A stretch of DNA of 64,000 bases from Citrobacter freundii (GTDB taxonomy: Bacteria; Pseudomonadota; Gammaproteobacteria; Enterobacterales; Enterobacteriaceae): the NCBI RefSeq assembly GCF_029717145.1, contig NZ_CP099222.1, positions 4,278,001 to 4,342,000 of the forward strand, written 5' to 3'. The notes beneath the pieces were generated by a model. It made no database searches. It saw nothing but the letters and a program-made list of their open reading frames with translations, and was not told where the DNA came from. The position numbers and the translations under genes were made by a program. Below, piece after piece: positions 50,892 through 60,811 of this stretch. Position 1 is the first letter of the stretch. Each line of letters opens with the position of its first letter.

Positions 50892-52367
50892 ATGAATACC
50901 CAATATAATTCCAGTTATATTTTTTCGATTACATTAGTTGCCACATTAGGAGGACTGTTATTCGGCTACGACACCGCCGTCATCTCCGGTACCGTCGAGT
51001 CCTTAAATACGGTTTTTGTCGCCCCACAACATCTGAGCGAATCCGCCGCAAACTCACTGTTAGGCTTCTGCGTCGCCAGCGCGCTGATTGGCTGTATCAT
51101 CGGTGGTGCGCTGGGTGGCTATTGCAGTAACCGCTTTGGTCGTCGCGATTCACTCAAAATCGCCGCGATCCTGTTCTTTATTTCCGGCATCGGTTCCGCA
51201 TGGCCGGAATTAGGATTTACCGCCATTAATCCGGATAATGCTGTTCCTGTTTATTTAGCCGGATACGTCCCCGAATTTGTTATTTATCGCATTATTGGTG
51301 GTATCGGCGTCGGTTTAGCCTCCATGCTCTCACCGATGTATATCGCAGAACTGGCCCCGGCACATATTCGTGGAAAACTGGTTTCCTTTAACCAGTTCGC
51401 GATTATTTTCGGGCAACTGATGGTCTACTGCGTAAACTATTTTATTGCCCGTTCCGGCGACGCCAGCTGGCTGAATACCGATGGCTGGCGTTATATGTTT
51501 GCCTCTGAAAGCATTCCTGCCCTGCTGTTTTTAATACTGTTGTATACCGTACCGGAAAGCCCACGCTGGCTGATGGCGCGCGGCAGACACGAGCAGGCGG
51601 AAGGTATTCTGCGCAAAATTATGGGCAGCAATCTTGCTACCCAGGCGATGCAGGAGATCAATCAGTCACTGGAGCACGGTCGCAAAACAGGCGGGCGTCT
51701 GCTGATGTTTGGCACTGCGGTCATCGTCATCGGCGTCATGCTGTCCATCTTCCAGCAGTTCGTCGGCATCAACGTTGTGCTCTACTACGCGCCGGAAGTT
51801 TTTAAAACCCTGGGCGCCAGCACCGACGTCGCGCTGTTGCAGACCATCATCGTGGGCGTAATCAACCTGAGCTTCACCGTGCTGGCGATCATGACGGTCG
51901 ATAAATTTGGCCGTAAACCGCTGCAAATTATTGGCGCACTGGGTATGGCCATCGGCATGTTCAGCCTCGGTACTGCGTTTTATACCCAAGCTTCTGGTCT
52001 GGTGGCGCTGCTGTCGATGCTGTTTTATGTTGCGGCATTCGCCATGTCCTGGGGCCCGGTGTGCTGGGTACTGCTGGCTGAGATTTTCCCCAACGCGATC
52101 CGTGGCAAAGCGCTCGCCATTGCGGTGGCCGCCCAGTGGTTGGCGAACTACTTTGTCTCCTGGACCTTCCCGATGATGGACAAAAATTCGTGGCTGGTTG
52201 CCCATTTCCACAACGGTTTCTCCTACTGGATTTACGGTTGCATGGGCATTCTGGCGGCGCTCTTTATGTGGAAGTTCGTACCGGAAACCAAAGGCAAAAC
52301 GCTGGAAGAACTCGAAGAGCTGTGGGAACCCGCAGCAGAGAAAACGCAGCCCGCGTCTGCGCAGTAA
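50892..52367 (+). CDS. xylE: XylE, D-xylose:proton symporter
   Basis: 491 residues, as in E. coli. It is a 12-helix major facilitator sugar porter. Family motifs are GGLLFGYDTAVISGT near residue 20, NRFGRRDSLK near 80 (RXGRR loop), PESPRWL near 223, DKFGRKPL near 337 and PETKGKTLEELEELW at the C-terminal end. It imports D-xylose with a proton. It is encoded alone between malG and psiE. Confidence 0.97.
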   Translation: MNTQYNSSYIFSITLVATLGGLLFGYDTAVISGTVESLNTVFVAPQHLSESAANSLLGFCVASALIGCIIGGALGGYCSNRFGRRDSLKIAAILFFISGIGSAWPELGFTAINPDNAVPVYLAGYVPEFVIYRIIGGIGVGLASMLSPMYIAELAPAHIRGKLVSFNQFAIIFGQLMVYCVNYFIARSGDASWLNTDGWRYMFASESIPALLFLILLYTVPESPRWLMARGRHEQAEGILRKIMGSNLATQAMQEINQSLEHGRKTGGRLLMFGTAVIVIGVMLSIFQQFVGINVVLYYAPEVFKTLGASTDVALLQTIIVGVINLSFTVLAIMTVDKFGRKPLQIIGALGMAIGMFSLGTAFYTQASGLVALLSMLFYVAAFAMSWGPVCWVLLAEIFPNAIRGKALAIAVAAQWLANYFVSWTFPMMDKNSWLVAHFHNGFSYWIYGCMGILAALFMWKFVPETKGKTLEELEELWEPAAEKTQPASAQ

Positions 52368-52378
52368 TCAACGTAAAC

Positions 52379-52413
52379 AACACGCCGCAGCCCAATGCGG
52401 CGTGTTATTTTTT
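52379..52413. terminator. Terminator between xylE and psiE
   Basis: AACACGCCGCA-GCCCAA-TGCGGCGTGTT followed by ATTTTTT. It is placed between the convergent xylE and psiE stop codons. Confidence 0.92.
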
Positions 52414-52822
52414 ACTCACGCTTCAACCGTTTGGAATTACACAGCCACAGCGTGATCACCAGCAGCAGGATCGCCGCGGAATAGATCAACACGTCCATGG
52501 GGGCTTTATGATCGACGATGATCAACCGCACAATCGCCGTGATCCCGATATAAACAAAGTAGCGCAGCGGAAAGTGAAAACCTGACTGAAAGTACTTCAC
52601 AATCAGCGCGATAAATTCAAAGTAGAGGAAGTAAACCACCAGCCCTTCCACCAGCTCGTATTTGCTGGTTTGTTCCGGCGCGAACAGCACATCCGCCAGA
52701 TGCAGCGTCTCTTTGCCGAGGAATACCACCAGAATCAGCCCCAGACTCAGTAGCCCAAGATTCAACACAGTCTGTAACATCGTGGAGATAAACTCCACGC
52801 GCGGACGAGATATCGGCGTCAT
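52412..52822 (-). CDS. psiE: PsiE, phosphate-starvation-inducible membrane protein
   Basis: 136 residues, as in E. coli. Four transmembrane helices (about residues 22-40, 58-78, 85-103 and 110-127). In E. coli transcription is induced by phosphate starvation through PhoB and repressed by CRP; its function is unknown. It converges on xylE. Confidence 0.95.
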   Translation of the reverse strand: MTPISRPRVEFISTMLQTVLNLGLLSLGLILVVFLGKETLHLADVLFAPEQTSKYELVEGLVVYFLYFEFIALIVKYFQSGFHFPLRYFVYIGITAIVRLIIVDHKAPMDVLIYSAAILLLVITLWLCNSKRLKRE

Positions 52823-52919
52823 AGCAGCCCCTTTTGCTCAATGGCGAAGTTCCTGTATAACGCAAAAATGTGACGGAGATCTACATTTTTTGTTTATGTT
52901 TTGTTCACACAACGGTTCT

Positions 52920-52984
52920 TGCCGGATGGCGGCTTTGCCTTATCCAGCCTACCGTAGGCCCGGTAAGCGTAGCGTCACCGGGCG
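52920..52984. repeat. REP/BIME pair between yjbH and psiE
   Basis: A REP (GCCGGATGGCGGC..TTATCC) and an opposed unit (GGCCCGGTAAGCG..GTCACCGGGC) lie just past the yjbH stop. Confidence 0.88.
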
Positions 52985-52997
52985 ATCAACATTCACA

Positions 52998-55094
52998 TCA
53001 ACGGAAGTTCTCACTCCTGTCACTGGTCATATCGTACAAACCAAACTTACGCCCAAGCTGCTGACCACCGTCGCGCGTCAACGGCGTCCAGCCAATTGCC
53101 GCACGGCTGCGGGTTGGTCCCGAGGAGAAGAGATCCAGCGGCACGGAGACATACACGCCTTTGGTGAAATCACCTTCCCCATACTCATCCGGTGATGCAT
53201 CGGTGAGGGTTGCATAACCGCCGACCACCACGCCACTGTCGAAGCGTTTGGCGATTTCAAGGGTCCCGCCTTTATCGCCCGCCAGGTACTGCCCCACGCT
53301 GGCTTTTACCAGTACATCCTGGGCAAACGACGGGTTCCAGTACGCCGTCAGATGTCCGGTCTTCACGCTGTAGTCGGTGAATTTCATCATGTCCTGCGCA
53401 CTACGCCAGTCACGCTGCTTCACATAGTTGGCGTCAACGCCAAACGCCCAATTGCTGTCCAGTGGACGGTACAGCACTTCAGCCCCTGCGCCGCCAAACA
53501 TGGTTTCCAGATAGCCACCGTACACTTGTCCGTAAAACCCGTTGCCGAGTGACTGGAAGTAGTTGGCCTGCAGGTTATTCACATACACATCGTTCTGCAC
53601 GTAGTCACGGACGTGAGTACGGACCCGCGGCAAATGTGAATCACTGGGCGGATTGGTATAGTTAAACTTGTCGTAGTTATTGGCCAGGTTAGCAAACAGA
53701 CTGCCGGTCGTGAGCAGATGGTCTGTCACCCACAGATCTGCCGTTCCCATGACGCCCAGCTGATACATATAGAAGTTTTCCGGGCCGCCCACGGACTGAT
53801 TGAGCACCGGATCGATATGAAAATCAAAGCGTGATTTATCGATATACCAGCCCTGCTCGGTGGTCTGCGGCACCACGGGCTCCACGCGCTTTTGCGCCAG
53901 CGGTGTTTCATGGCCCAGCGGCTCGCCTTGCAGATGATCCTGCAGACTCGCAACATCTGTTTCGGTGGTGACCTGCGGTAAATTCAGGCGATTTTCCGTA
54001 ATACGGATCGTTCGGATCCCCTCAGGGAGATCGTTCATTACGATCCGATTTGCCCGTTCGATCCCTTCCCGCGAGTCACGGTATTTCACCTGTTCGCCGG
54101 TCACGTACAGCGTATCGCCCTGCACCTGGAGTTTCGGATCCGCCAGCCCGGCGTTGTATTTCAGTAGCGTGAGCTGATTTGCCACCACCGAATGTTGCAG
54201 GATGGCATCCTGCGGCTGGGGCTGATATTGCGGTCGCGCGTTGTCGTTATACGTTGGTCGCAGATCGTTGAAGTTCGTGCGTAGCGTGATGCCGAACATA
54301 AAGGTATTACCGCGCTCGTAGCTGAGGTTAACGTCGGCCCAATCGGTGACGCGGTAAATGGCGCCGACGTTAAACTTGCTCTTCTGATCCAGCTTGCCGG
54401 CAAAATCCTGCTGGTAGTTGTTACCCTCATATTCCAGCTTCAGGCGCAGCGGCTGCCAGGGCGTCTGGTATTCCACGCCGCCAAACAGTGACGCAGGGCC
54501 GTGGAACATCTGGCTACCGTCGATGGAGCCCGCCTGTTTATAGCTGTTATCGCGATAACAGAATTTATCGCTGTACGAGCACAGCGGATTACTCACATTG
54601 CCGCTGGTACCAAGATATCCCCAGCCAAGACCAAGCGAGAAATCAAACGGCCCCCAGGCTTTGTTGGCCACGATGTATTCCGCATCAAACAGACCGGTTC
54701 CGCCGATATCCCGTGCGCCAACCGCGACCTGCGGCATCCAGTAGCTCTCTTCCCACAATCGCAATTTGAGATCGAACGCTTTGTCTTTATACGTCTGATC
54801 GCCTGAAAATGACTCCACGCTGCTGTATTTTTTGGTGCGCACATCGGTATAGCGTAAGGTCGTTTCCAGCCACGGGAACAACTGCACCGACGCGGAGTAG
54901 TAGCGGTACTGATCGTTATCGCGGTAGTTGAGGCTCATTTCCCCTTCACGCGCCATCCGCGCGGTTGGCGTTTGCAGCAGCCCCACGCCGCCAAAGTCAG
55001 ACTGGGAAGGCCCAATCGGCGCAGGGTACGTTTCACCGTGGCAGGCCGTGCTGATACCCAGCGCCAGCAGGCTGAGCAGATAAGTTTTTCTCAT
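52998..55094 (-). CDS. yjbH: YjbH, outer-membrane beta-barrel of the Yjb exopolysaccharide system
   Basis: 698 residues, as in E. coli. A signal peptide ends near residue 20. It is a DUF940/YmcA-type protein predicted as two beta-barrel halves joined by a central domain, probably an outer-membrane exopolysaccharide export or secretion component. It overlaps yjbG by one base (stop/start TAATG-type). It belongs to the yjbEFGH operon, which in E. coli is under RcsB control and influences biofilm. Confidence 0.94.
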   Translation of the reverse strand: MRKTYLLSLLALGISTACHGETYPAPIGPSQSDFGGVGLLQTPTARMAREGEMSLNYRDNDQYRYYSASVQLFPWLETTLRYTDVRTKKYSSVESFSGDQTYKDKAFDLKLRLWEESYWMPQVAVGARDIGGTGLFDAEYIVANKAWGPFDFSLGLGWGYLGTSGNVSNPLCSYSDKFCYRDNSYKQAGSIDGSQMFHGPASLFGGVEYQTPWQPLRLKLEYEGNNYQQDFAGKLDQKSKFNVGAIYRVTDWADVNLSYERGNTFMFGITLRTNFNDLRPTYNDNARPQYQPQPQDAILQHSVVANQLTLLKYNAGLADPKLQVQGDTLYVTGEQVKYRDSREGIERANRIVMNDLPEGIRTIRITENRLNLPQVTTETDVASLQDHLQGEPLGHETPLAQKRVEPVVPQTTEQGWYIDKSRFDFHIDPVLNQSVGGPENFYMYQLGVMGTADLWVTDHLLTTGSLFANLANNYDKFNYTNPPSDSHLPRVRTHVRDYVQNDVYVNNLQANYFQSLGNGFYGQVYGGYLETMFGGAGAEVLYRPLDSNWAFGVDANYVKQRDWRSAQDMMKFTDYSVKTGHLTAYWNPSFAQDVLVKASVGQYLAGDKGGTLEIAKRFDSGVVVGGYATLTDASPDEYGEGDFTKGVYVSVPLDLFSSGPTRSRAAIGWTPLTRDGGQQLGRKFGLYDMTSDRSENFR

Positions 55095-55831
55095 TATTCA
55101 GGTATCCGCTGGGTCAGAGTGCGAAGAATGTCGGCATTGATTTGATCCGGGGCGCGGCTCCAGACAGAGTCAGACAGCCCAACAAAAATGATGCTGCCGG
55201 GCATCGGCTCAACGTGACGTTTATTCCAGTAAGCGACCGGTACTTTTTGCGTGCGTCCATCGGGATAGACCACCCACGCATAGCTGCGATCTGCACCGCT
55301 CAGCAGACTTTGTCCGGCGAGATAGCTGGCGATATCACGCCCTGGCATAAACGGCTGTTTACCCGGATGATTGATCGCGCCAAACAGGGTGATTTCCGTT
55401 GGCTGAGGCCCAACCCACAGCGTGTAGTTGCCCTGCAACGGCGGATTCCCCCGTTCACTCACCCGCACCGCGTCCGGGTCGAGATTCACCCGCTGTCTGC
55501 CGGTTACCTTCAGGGTCTGAATTTGCTGGCGTAGCGTGTTGATAGCGGCTGCATCGTCGCCGCCTTCTTCTGCACTCAGCGCCGCCAGCCGTCCCAACAG
55601 CGCCTGTTGCTGGCGCTGCGCGGTAACCGTCGCCCGCTCTTCCCCGATCACCGCCGCGGGCCACCAGCTATTCGCCAGCGTGGGTTGACCCACCAGATCG
55701 ATAAGATGTTCCGCGCCGGTCAGCGTTTTCGGTTCTGCACTGCCTGAGGTGATCACTTTTACCGTTCCTGCGGCAAAAACAGATGCCGCACAAAGGCTAA
55801 AAGTCAGCGCGGTAATCATTCGTTTCATCAT
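55094..55831 (-). CDS. yjbG: YjbG, periplasmic exopolysaccharide protein
   Basis: 245 residues, as in E. coli, with a signal peptide ending near residue 20 (VFAAG). It is a capsule-synthesis GfcC-like family protein (DUF1017 type); the homologue GfcC is a periplasmic protein of group 4 capsule export. It overlaps yjbF by 4 bases and yjbH by one base, so the operon is tightly coupled. Confidence 0.93.
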   Translation of the reverse strand: MMKRMITALTFSLCAASVFAAGTVKVITSGSAEPKTLTGAEHLIDLVGQPTLANSWWPAAVIGEERATVTAQRQQQALLGRLAALSAEEGGDDAAAINTLRQQIQTLKVTGRQRVNLDPDAVRVSERGNPPLQGNYTLWVGPQPTEITLFGAINHPGKQPFMPGRDIASYLAGQSLLSGADRSYAWVVYPDGRTQKVPVAYWNKRHVEPMPGSIIFVGLSDSVWSRAPDQINADILRTLTQRIPE

Positions 55832-56463
55832 GATTTTGCCGCCTTGATCAGCGTGGTCTTCACCGGGAAATAATTCGCACCCAGATACTGCTCTGACTGG
55901 CGAATCATCCCGTCACTGTCGACCCAGTAACGGTTATGCCAGCGAGTCCGATCGGTGGTGACTTCTTCATCCAGTACGCGTACCGGAGTGTCTTCGCTGG
56001 CAACCCGAATGCTGTCAGTGCCGTCCCATCTGAAGACCGAACGGGCGGTGGCGTAGCGCACCTGCTTATGCTCGGTCCAGCCCATCGTGCGGGTCCAGGT
56101 GACGCCATCAACAATCTGGTTTGGTTTGATAAGCGGGTCCGCCGCCAGATTATTCACCACGATCAGGTTGTCTCCACCCAGCAGCGTTTTCACCAGACGC
56201 CCGTGTTGCGTTACGAGCATGGCCTGGTCCTGGGTGACCCATTTCTGCTGCCCGTTTTCAGCGAAAGCGAGCACCACAAACAGCTGCGGACCGCCGTTAA
56301 GCTGCATGTACTGGCTGGCGTAAGGCATGTTGTGGATATCATCATCCGTCATCTGTACGCCAGGAGTACCCAACACGCTTTGCCACAGCGAATGACCCAG
56401 CCCTTCGGTGGTAGCTGAACACGCCTGTAATAACAGACAAACCAATATGAGCGCTGGTCGCAT
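55828..56463 (-). CDS. yjbF: YjbF, outer-membrane lipoprotein
   Basis: 211 residues from the ATG at 56463, with GGAGAA upstream and matching the E. coli start (MRPALILVCLLLQACS). The lipobox LLQAC places the acylated cysteine at residue 15. It is GfcB-like (DUF2886 type), a lipoprotein of exopolysaccharide operons. An upstream in-frame ATG at 56481 lies inside the ribosome-site region and is rejected. Confidence 0.93.
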   Translation of the reverse strand: MRPALILVCLLLQACSATTEGLGHSLWQSVLGTPGVQMTDDDIHNMPYASQYMQLNGGPQLFVVLAFAENGQQKWVTQDQAMLVTQHGRLVKTLLGGDNLIVVNNLAADPLIKPNQIVDGVTWTRTMGWTEHKQVRYATARSVFRWDGTDSIRVASEDTPVRVLDEEVTTDRTRWHNRYWVDSDGMIRQSEQYLGANYFPVKTTLIKAAKS

Positions 56464-56481
56464 CACGACGTTTCTCCGCAT

Positions 56482-56516
56482 TATTGCCGGGTGGCGCGAC
56501 GCTTACCCGGCCTACA
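56482..56516. repeat. REP unit between yjbE and yjbF
   Basis: TTGCCGGGTGGCGCGACGCTTACCCGGCCTAC, one REP stem within the yjbEFGH operon. Confidence 0.85.
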
Positions 56517-56545
56517 AATCCCACAGGCTTTTGGAAATTCAAAAT

Positions 56546-56569
56546 AACCACACCGAAGTGTGGTTATGG
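56546..56569 (-). terminator. Hairpin after yjbE
   Basis: A perfect ATAACCACAC-CGAA-GTGTGGTTAT inverted repeat about 40 bases past the yjbE stop. It is likely an attenuator or stabiliser giving more YjbE than YjbFGH. Confidence 0.7.
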
Positions 56570-56606
56570 TTAATCCCCTTCATACTTCAGGGGCTACGTA
56601 CCGGAA

Positions 56607-56852
56607 TTACTGGGTACTGGTGGTCGTGGTGGTGGTGGTTCCGGTATTCGAACCATCGCCACCGCCGGTTGCCGCCAGGGCGACCCCCACCGCGGAGCTT
56701 ACGGTGCTCACGCTGGTTGCGGAGGAACTTCCTGCCGAAACCGACGCGGCTGCCGACCCTGCCGCCTCCCCCACCTGAACGGGGGCAGCATAGACAGAGG
56801 TCGTCGCAAGCGCAGATATAGCCAACAGGCCATACAGTACTTTTTTCATCAC
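56607..56852 (-). CDS. yjbE: YjbE, small secreted Ala/Ser/Thr-rich protein
   Basis: 81 residues (E. coli 80). The signal peptide ends near residue 22 ([10 protein letters not shown]); the rest is almost only Ala, Gly, Ser, Thr and Val, with a C-terminal run of Thr (TTTTTTSTQ). It is the first gene of the yjbEFGH operon and GfcA-like by position. Its function is unknown. Confidence 0.9.
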   Translation of the reverse strand: MMKKVLYGLLAISALATTSVYAAPVQVGEAAGSAAASVSAGSSSATSVSTVSSAVGVALAATGGGDGSNTGTTTTTTTSTQ

Positions 56853-57206
56853 AATATCCCTTCATTGTATGAATGGAGATTTACCCAAAAGAATTTCGGG
56901 CGAGATCGAGTATACACAACCGAAAGTGTGTAAATTACGCCGCGCAGGAATTTAGGATAATTAGAAAAAAGTGGGAGCTAACATTATAAAAAATATACAA
57001 ATCAATATAAATCAATCACATGGAATAAATACATAAATAATGCAACATCCGTAAAATCTGAAAATCATTGTGTTAAATCTAACGTGGTATAATTATTTTA
57101 GGATTAAACTCAATTAAATCCCATGTAATGCGGAAGACAAGATAAATTATCTTATAAAAAAAGCCGATAATAATATCGGCTTTTTTTATAAGTAATCAGT
57201 AAATTC
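56853..57206. other. AT-rich yjbE upstream region with the pgi terminator
   Basis: About 350 bases, strongly AT-rich, holding the yjbE promoter region. RcsB and sigma sites are expected but not assigned. It ends in the terminator at 57154-57187. No gene is supported. Confidence 0.6.
57154..57187 (-). terminator. Terminator downstream of pgi
   Basis: AAAAAAAGCCGATA-ATAA-TATCGGCTTTTTTT, a near-perfect stem with T-runs on both strands. It lies past the ERIC element that follows pgi, so the pgi message would carry the ERIC in its 3' end. Confidence 0.9.
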
Positions 57207-57308
57207 ATTCGAATTGCAGCAAGGCGGCAAGATCGTTAATCCCCGGGAGCATAGATTACTATGTGACCGGGGTTAACGAACGCAGCCAACACCGCTGCGG
57301 TTCGAAGG
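57207..57308. repeat. ERIC element between yjbE and pgi
   Basis: Shows the ERIC core in diverged form: CAAGGCGGCAA, then ATCCCCGGGAGC..TGACCGGGGTTAACG, then GCAGCCAACACCGCTGC, bounded by TTCGAA-type ends. It lies immediately after the pgi stop codon. Confidence 0.85.
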
Positions 57309-57318
57309 AAGAAGCTGA

Positions 57319-58965
57319 TTAACGCCAGGACTTATAACGGTTAATCAAACCGTTAGTCGAGCAATCATGGCTGTTGATCTCTTGATCATCGTTCAACTCA
57401 GGCAGAATGCGGTTCGCCAGCTGTTTGCCCAGCTCTACGCCCCACTGGTCGAAGGTGAAGATGTTCAGGATAACGCCCTGAGTAAAGATTTTATGCTCAT
57501 ACAGCGCAATCAGTGCACCCAGGCTGTACGGAGTGATTTCGCGCAGCAGGATAGAGTTCGTAGGACGGTTGCCTTCGAACACTTTGAACGGCACAACGTG
57601 GTCCAGCGTCGCCGGATCTTTACCCTGGTCGCGGTATTCTTGTTCAACCACTTCACGAGACTTGCCAAACGCCAGCGCTTCGGTCTGGGCGAAGAAGTTA
57701 GACAGCAGCTTCGGATGGTGGTCAGACAACGGGTTATGCGTGATAGCCGGAGCGATGAAATCGCACGGCACCATTTTGGTCCCCTGGTGGATCAACTGAT
57801 AGAACGCATGCTGACCGTTGGTCCCCGGCTCACCCCAGATGATTGGGCCAGTCTGGTAATCCACCGCATTGCCGTTACGGTCAACGTATTTACCGTTGGA
57901 TTCCATGTTGCCCTGCTGGAAGTAGGCCGCAAAGCGGTGCATATACTGGTCGTACGGCAGGATGGCTTCGGTTTCGGCACCAAAGAAGTTGTTGTACCAG
58001 ATACCGATCAGCGCCAACAGTACCGGCAGGTTTTTCTCCGCTGGGGTGGTGGAGAAATGTTTATCCATGGCGTGCGCGCCGGACAGCAGTTCAACGAAGT
58101 TGTCGTAGCCCACGGACAGGATGATTGACAGACCAATCGCTGACCACAGGGAATAACGACCGCCAACCCAGTCCCAGAACTCGAACATGTTGGCCGTATC
58201 GATACCGAACTCACCGACTGCTTTCGCATTGGTGGACAGCGCCGCGAAGTGTTTTTCCACGTGTTTTTCATCACCGGCGGTCGCCAGGAACCAGTCGCGC
58301 GCGCTATGGGCGTTGGTCATGGTTTCCTGGGTGGTGAAGGTTTTAGAGGCGACCAGGAACAGCGTGGTTTCCGGATTCACTTTCTTCAGTACTTCGGCGA
58401 TGTGCGTACCATCGACGTTAGACACAAAGTGCATATTCAGGTGATTTTTGTACGGACGCAGCGCTTCGGTCACCATGAACGGACCGAGGTCGGAGCCACC
58501 GATACCGATGTTCACCACATCCGTAATCGCTTTGCCGGTGTAGCCTTTCCAGCTGCCGGAGATAATCGCTTCAGAGAAGGATTTCATCTTCTCCAGCACC
58601 GCATTCACTTCCGGCATCACATCTTTGCCGTCCACGATGATCGGGGTATTGCTACGGTTGCGCAGCGCCACATGCAGCACTGCACGATCTTCCGTACGGT
58701 TGATCTTCTCACCGGAGAACATGGACTTGATAGCACCGCTCAGGTCGGTCTCTTTTGCCAGGTCCTGCAGTTTCGCCAGCGTTTCTTCGGTGATGCGGTT
58801 TTTGGAAAAATCCACCAGCATCAAATCGTCAAACGTTGCGGAAAACTTGGCGAAACGATCGCTATCTTTCGCGAACAAGTCCGCGATCGTAACGTCTTTC
58901 ATCTCTTCAAAGTGTTTTTGTAGTGCCTGCCAGGCTGAGGTCTGCGTTGGATTGATGTTTTTCAT
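57319..58965 (-). CDS. pgi: Glucose-6-phosphate isomerase
   Basis: 548 residues from the ATG at 58965 ([12 protein letters not shown]); E. coli Pgi has 549. It interconverts glucose-6-phosphate and fructose-6-phosphate. Signatures are [12 protein letters not shown] near residue 158, [12 protein letters not shown] near 209, [12 protein letters not shown] near 271 and the C-terminal [13 protein letters not shown] near 505 with the active-site lysine. The promoter region may include a SoxS site (GCAC-like motif near 59044, minus strand), since pgi is SoxRS-influenced in E. coli; this is only suggestive. Confidence 0.97.
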   Translation of the reverse strand: MKNINPTQTSAWQALQKHFEEMKDVTIADLFAKDSDRFAKFSATFDDLMLVDFSKNRITEETLAKLQDLAKETDLSGAIKSMFSGEKINRTEDRAVLHVALRNRSNTPIIVDGKDVMPEVNAVLEKMKSFSEAIISGSWKGYTGKAITDVVNIGIGGSDLGPFMVTEALRPYKNHLNMHFVSNVDGTHIAEVLKKVNPETTLFLVASKTFTTQETMTNAHSARDWFLATAGDEKHVEKHFAALSTNAKAVGEFGIDTANMFEFWDWVGGRYSLWSAIGLSIILSVGYDNFVELLSGAHAMDKHFSTTPAEKNLPVLLALIGIWYNNFFGAETEAILPYDQYMHRFAAYFQQGNMESNGKYVDRNGNAVDYQTGPIIWGEPGTNGQHAFYQLIHQGTKMVPCDFIAPAITHNPLSDHHPKLLSNFFAQTEALAFGKSREVVEQEYRDQGKDPATLDHVVPFKVFEGNRPTNSILLREITPYSLGALIALYEHKIFTQGVILNIFTFDQWGVELGKQLANRILPELNDDQEINSHDCSTNGLINRYKSWR

Positions 58966-59173
58966 TAGCAATACTCTTCTGATTTTGAGAATTGTGACTG
59001 AGATCGATTGTAACGCCAGTCACAGAAAAGTGTGATTGTTTTAGTGCCGTTGTCCTGGCGTCCATCAAACAGGGGTAATTATAAGCTCGGTTACTCAGGG
59101 CTACAGCAGCATGAAAAATCCGCATAATCCCAGCATTGACAGTACAGGCCATGCCTTTTATTTATATACATAA
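58966..59173. other. pgi promoter region and lysC promoter
   Basis: No gene seen. A TACAAT on the minus strand near 59013 is a possible pgi -10. On the plus strand TTGACA (59136-59141) with TATTTA 17 bases later is the best lysC promoter. Confidence 0.55.
59136..59164 (+). promoter_or_regulatory. Candidate lysC promoter
   Basis: A perfect -35 TTGACA, 17-base spacer, and TATTTA as -10. Transcription would start at about 59171, at the left edge of the ERIC element, giving a leader of about 200 bases before lysC. Confidence 0.5.
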
Positions 59174-59290
59174 AGTCATTCGATATGCGTCAAGGCGGCA
59201 AACCTGCTCGCCACAGGAGCTTACTGAAGTAAGTGACTGTGGTGAGCAGGTGCAGCCAACGAAGAGGCAGATTGAAAGACGAAATGTAAT
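59174..59290. repeat. ERIC element inside the lysC leader
   Basis: Contains the classic ERIC core: CCACAGGAGCTTAC and AAGTAAGTGACTGTGGTGAGC, which pair as a long inverted repeat (CTGCTCGCCACA..TGTGGTGAGCAG), flanked by CAAGGCGGCAA and GCAGCCAAC. Full-size (about 120 bases). It sits where the lysine riboswitch aptamer is expected in E. coli and Salmonella. Confidence 0.92.
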
Positions 59291-59369
59291 ACGGTATTTG
59301 CGCCTGCACCGGTTTCCGTTCTGCCCTTGTGCCATGGTCGCTCTATTCATTCCCTGACACGAGGTAGTT

Positions 59370-60719
59370 ATGACTGATGTAGTTGTCTCCAAGTTTGGCG
59401 GTACCAGCGTCGCGGATTTCGACGCCATGAACCGCAGCGCTGATGTGGTGCTTTCCGATGCTAACGTCCGTTTAGTGGTGCTTTCCGCTTCAGCGGGTAT
59501 TACTAACCTGCTGGTCGCTTTGGCTGAAGGGCTGGAGGCAACTGAACGCTTCGAGAAACTCGACGCTATTCGTCAGATCCAGTTCGATATTCTGGAGCGT
59601 TTGCGTTATCCAAACGTGATACGCGAAGAGATCGAACGTCTGCTGGAAAATATCACCACGCTGGCGGAAGCGGCTTCGCTGGCGACCTCAACCGCGCTGA
59701 CTGACGAACTGGTCAGCCACGGTGAACTGATGTCCACCCTGCTGTTTGTCGAAATCCTGCGCGAGCGTAATGTTCAGGCGCAGTGGTTTGACGTGCGTAA
59801 AGTGATGCGTACCAACGATCGTTTTGGTCGCGCAGAACCAGATGTCGTGGCGCTGTCTGAACTGGCCACGCTGCAGCTGGCACCGCGCCTTGAAGAAGGT
59901 CTGGTGATCACCCAGGGCTTTATCGGCAGCGAAAGCAAAGGCCGCACTACCACACTGGGGCGCGGCGGCAGCGACTATACCGCCGCCTTGCTGGCAGAAG
60001 CCCTGCACGCCGCGCGCGTCGATATCTGGACCGATGTACCGGGCATTTACACGACTGACCCGCGCGTTGTGCCAGCCGCAAAACGCATTGATGAAATTGC
60101 CTTTGAAGAAGCCGCAGAACTGGCGACCTTCGGCGCAAAAGTCCTGCACCCGGCGACGCTGCTCCCTGCCGTGCGTAGCGATATTCCGGTGTTTGTCGGC
60201 TCCAGCAAAGACCCCAAAGCAGGCGGCACACTGGTGTGTAATAAAACCGAGAATCCACCGCTATTTCGTGCCCTGGCGCTGCGTCGCAAGCAAACGCTGC
60301 TGACGCTGCATAGCCTGAATATGCTGCATTCTCGCGGGTTTTTAGCGGAAGTGTTCGGCATCCTGGCGCGCCACAATATCTCGGTGGATTTGATAACAAC
60401 CTCAGAAGTCAGCGTCGCACTGACGCTGGATACCACCGGTTCAACGTCCACCGGCGATACGCTGCTCACGCAATCCCTGCTGATGGAGCTGTCCGCGCTG
60501 TGCCGGGTCGAGGTAGAAGAAGGTCTGGCATTGGTCGCCCTGATCGGGAACGACCTGTCTAAAGCCTGCGGCGTGGGAAAAGAGGTGTTCGGCGTGCTGG
60601 AACCGTTCAACATCCGCATGATTTGCTACGGCGCATCCAGCCATAATCTGTGCTTCCTGGTGCCAGGCAGCGAAGCCGAGCAGGTCGTACAGAAACTGCA
60701 TCATAATTTGTTTGAGTAA
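59370..60719 (+). CDS. lysC: LysC, lysine-sensitive aspartokinase III
   Basis: 449 residues, as in E. coli. It phosphorylates aspartate in the first step of lysine, threonine and methionine synthesis. The kinase domain shows VSKFGGTSVAD near residue 5 and GRGGSDYTAALLAEAL near 197; two ACT domains in the C-terminal third bind lysine for feedback inhibition (LHSRGFLAEVF and LVALIGNDLSKACG regions). An ACGAGGT ribosome site precedes the ATG. The leader is atypical, carrying an ERIC element and no recognisable L-box. Confidence 0.97.
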   Translation: MTDVVVSKFGGTSVADFDAMNRSADVVLSDANVRLVVLSASAGITNLLVALAEGLEATERFEKLDAIRQIQFDILERLRYPNVIREEIERLLENITTLAEAASLATSTALTDELVSHGELMSTLLFVEILRERNVQAQWFDVRKVMRTNDRFGRAEPDVVALSELATLQLAPRLEEGLVITQGFIGSESKGRTTTLGRGGSDYTAALLAEALHAARVDIWTDVPGIYTTDPRVVPAAKRIDEIAFEEAAELATFGAKVLHPATLLPAVRSDIPVFVGSSKDPKAGGTLVCNKTENPPLFRALALRRKQTLLTLHSLNMLHSRGFLAEVFGILARHNISVDLITTSEVSVALTLDTTGSTSTGDTLLTQSLLMELSALCRVEVEEGLALVALIGNDLSKACGVGKEVFGVLEPFNIRMICYGASSHNLCFLVPGSEAEQVVQKLHHNLFE

Positions 60720-60724
60720 TACCA

Positions 60725-60806
60725 GCCGGATGGCGGATGCGGCGAAACGCCTTATCGGGCCTACGGTGAATTCGTAGGCCCGATAAGAGGCAATACCATC
60801 GGGCAA
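60725..60806. repeat. REP/BIME pair between lysC and the RlaP-like gene
   Basis: Two opposed REP units (GCCGGATGGCGGATGCGG..TTATCGGGC and GGCCCGATAAG..CCATCGGGC) between convergent genes. Confidence 0.88.
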
Positions 60807-60811
60807 CACAG

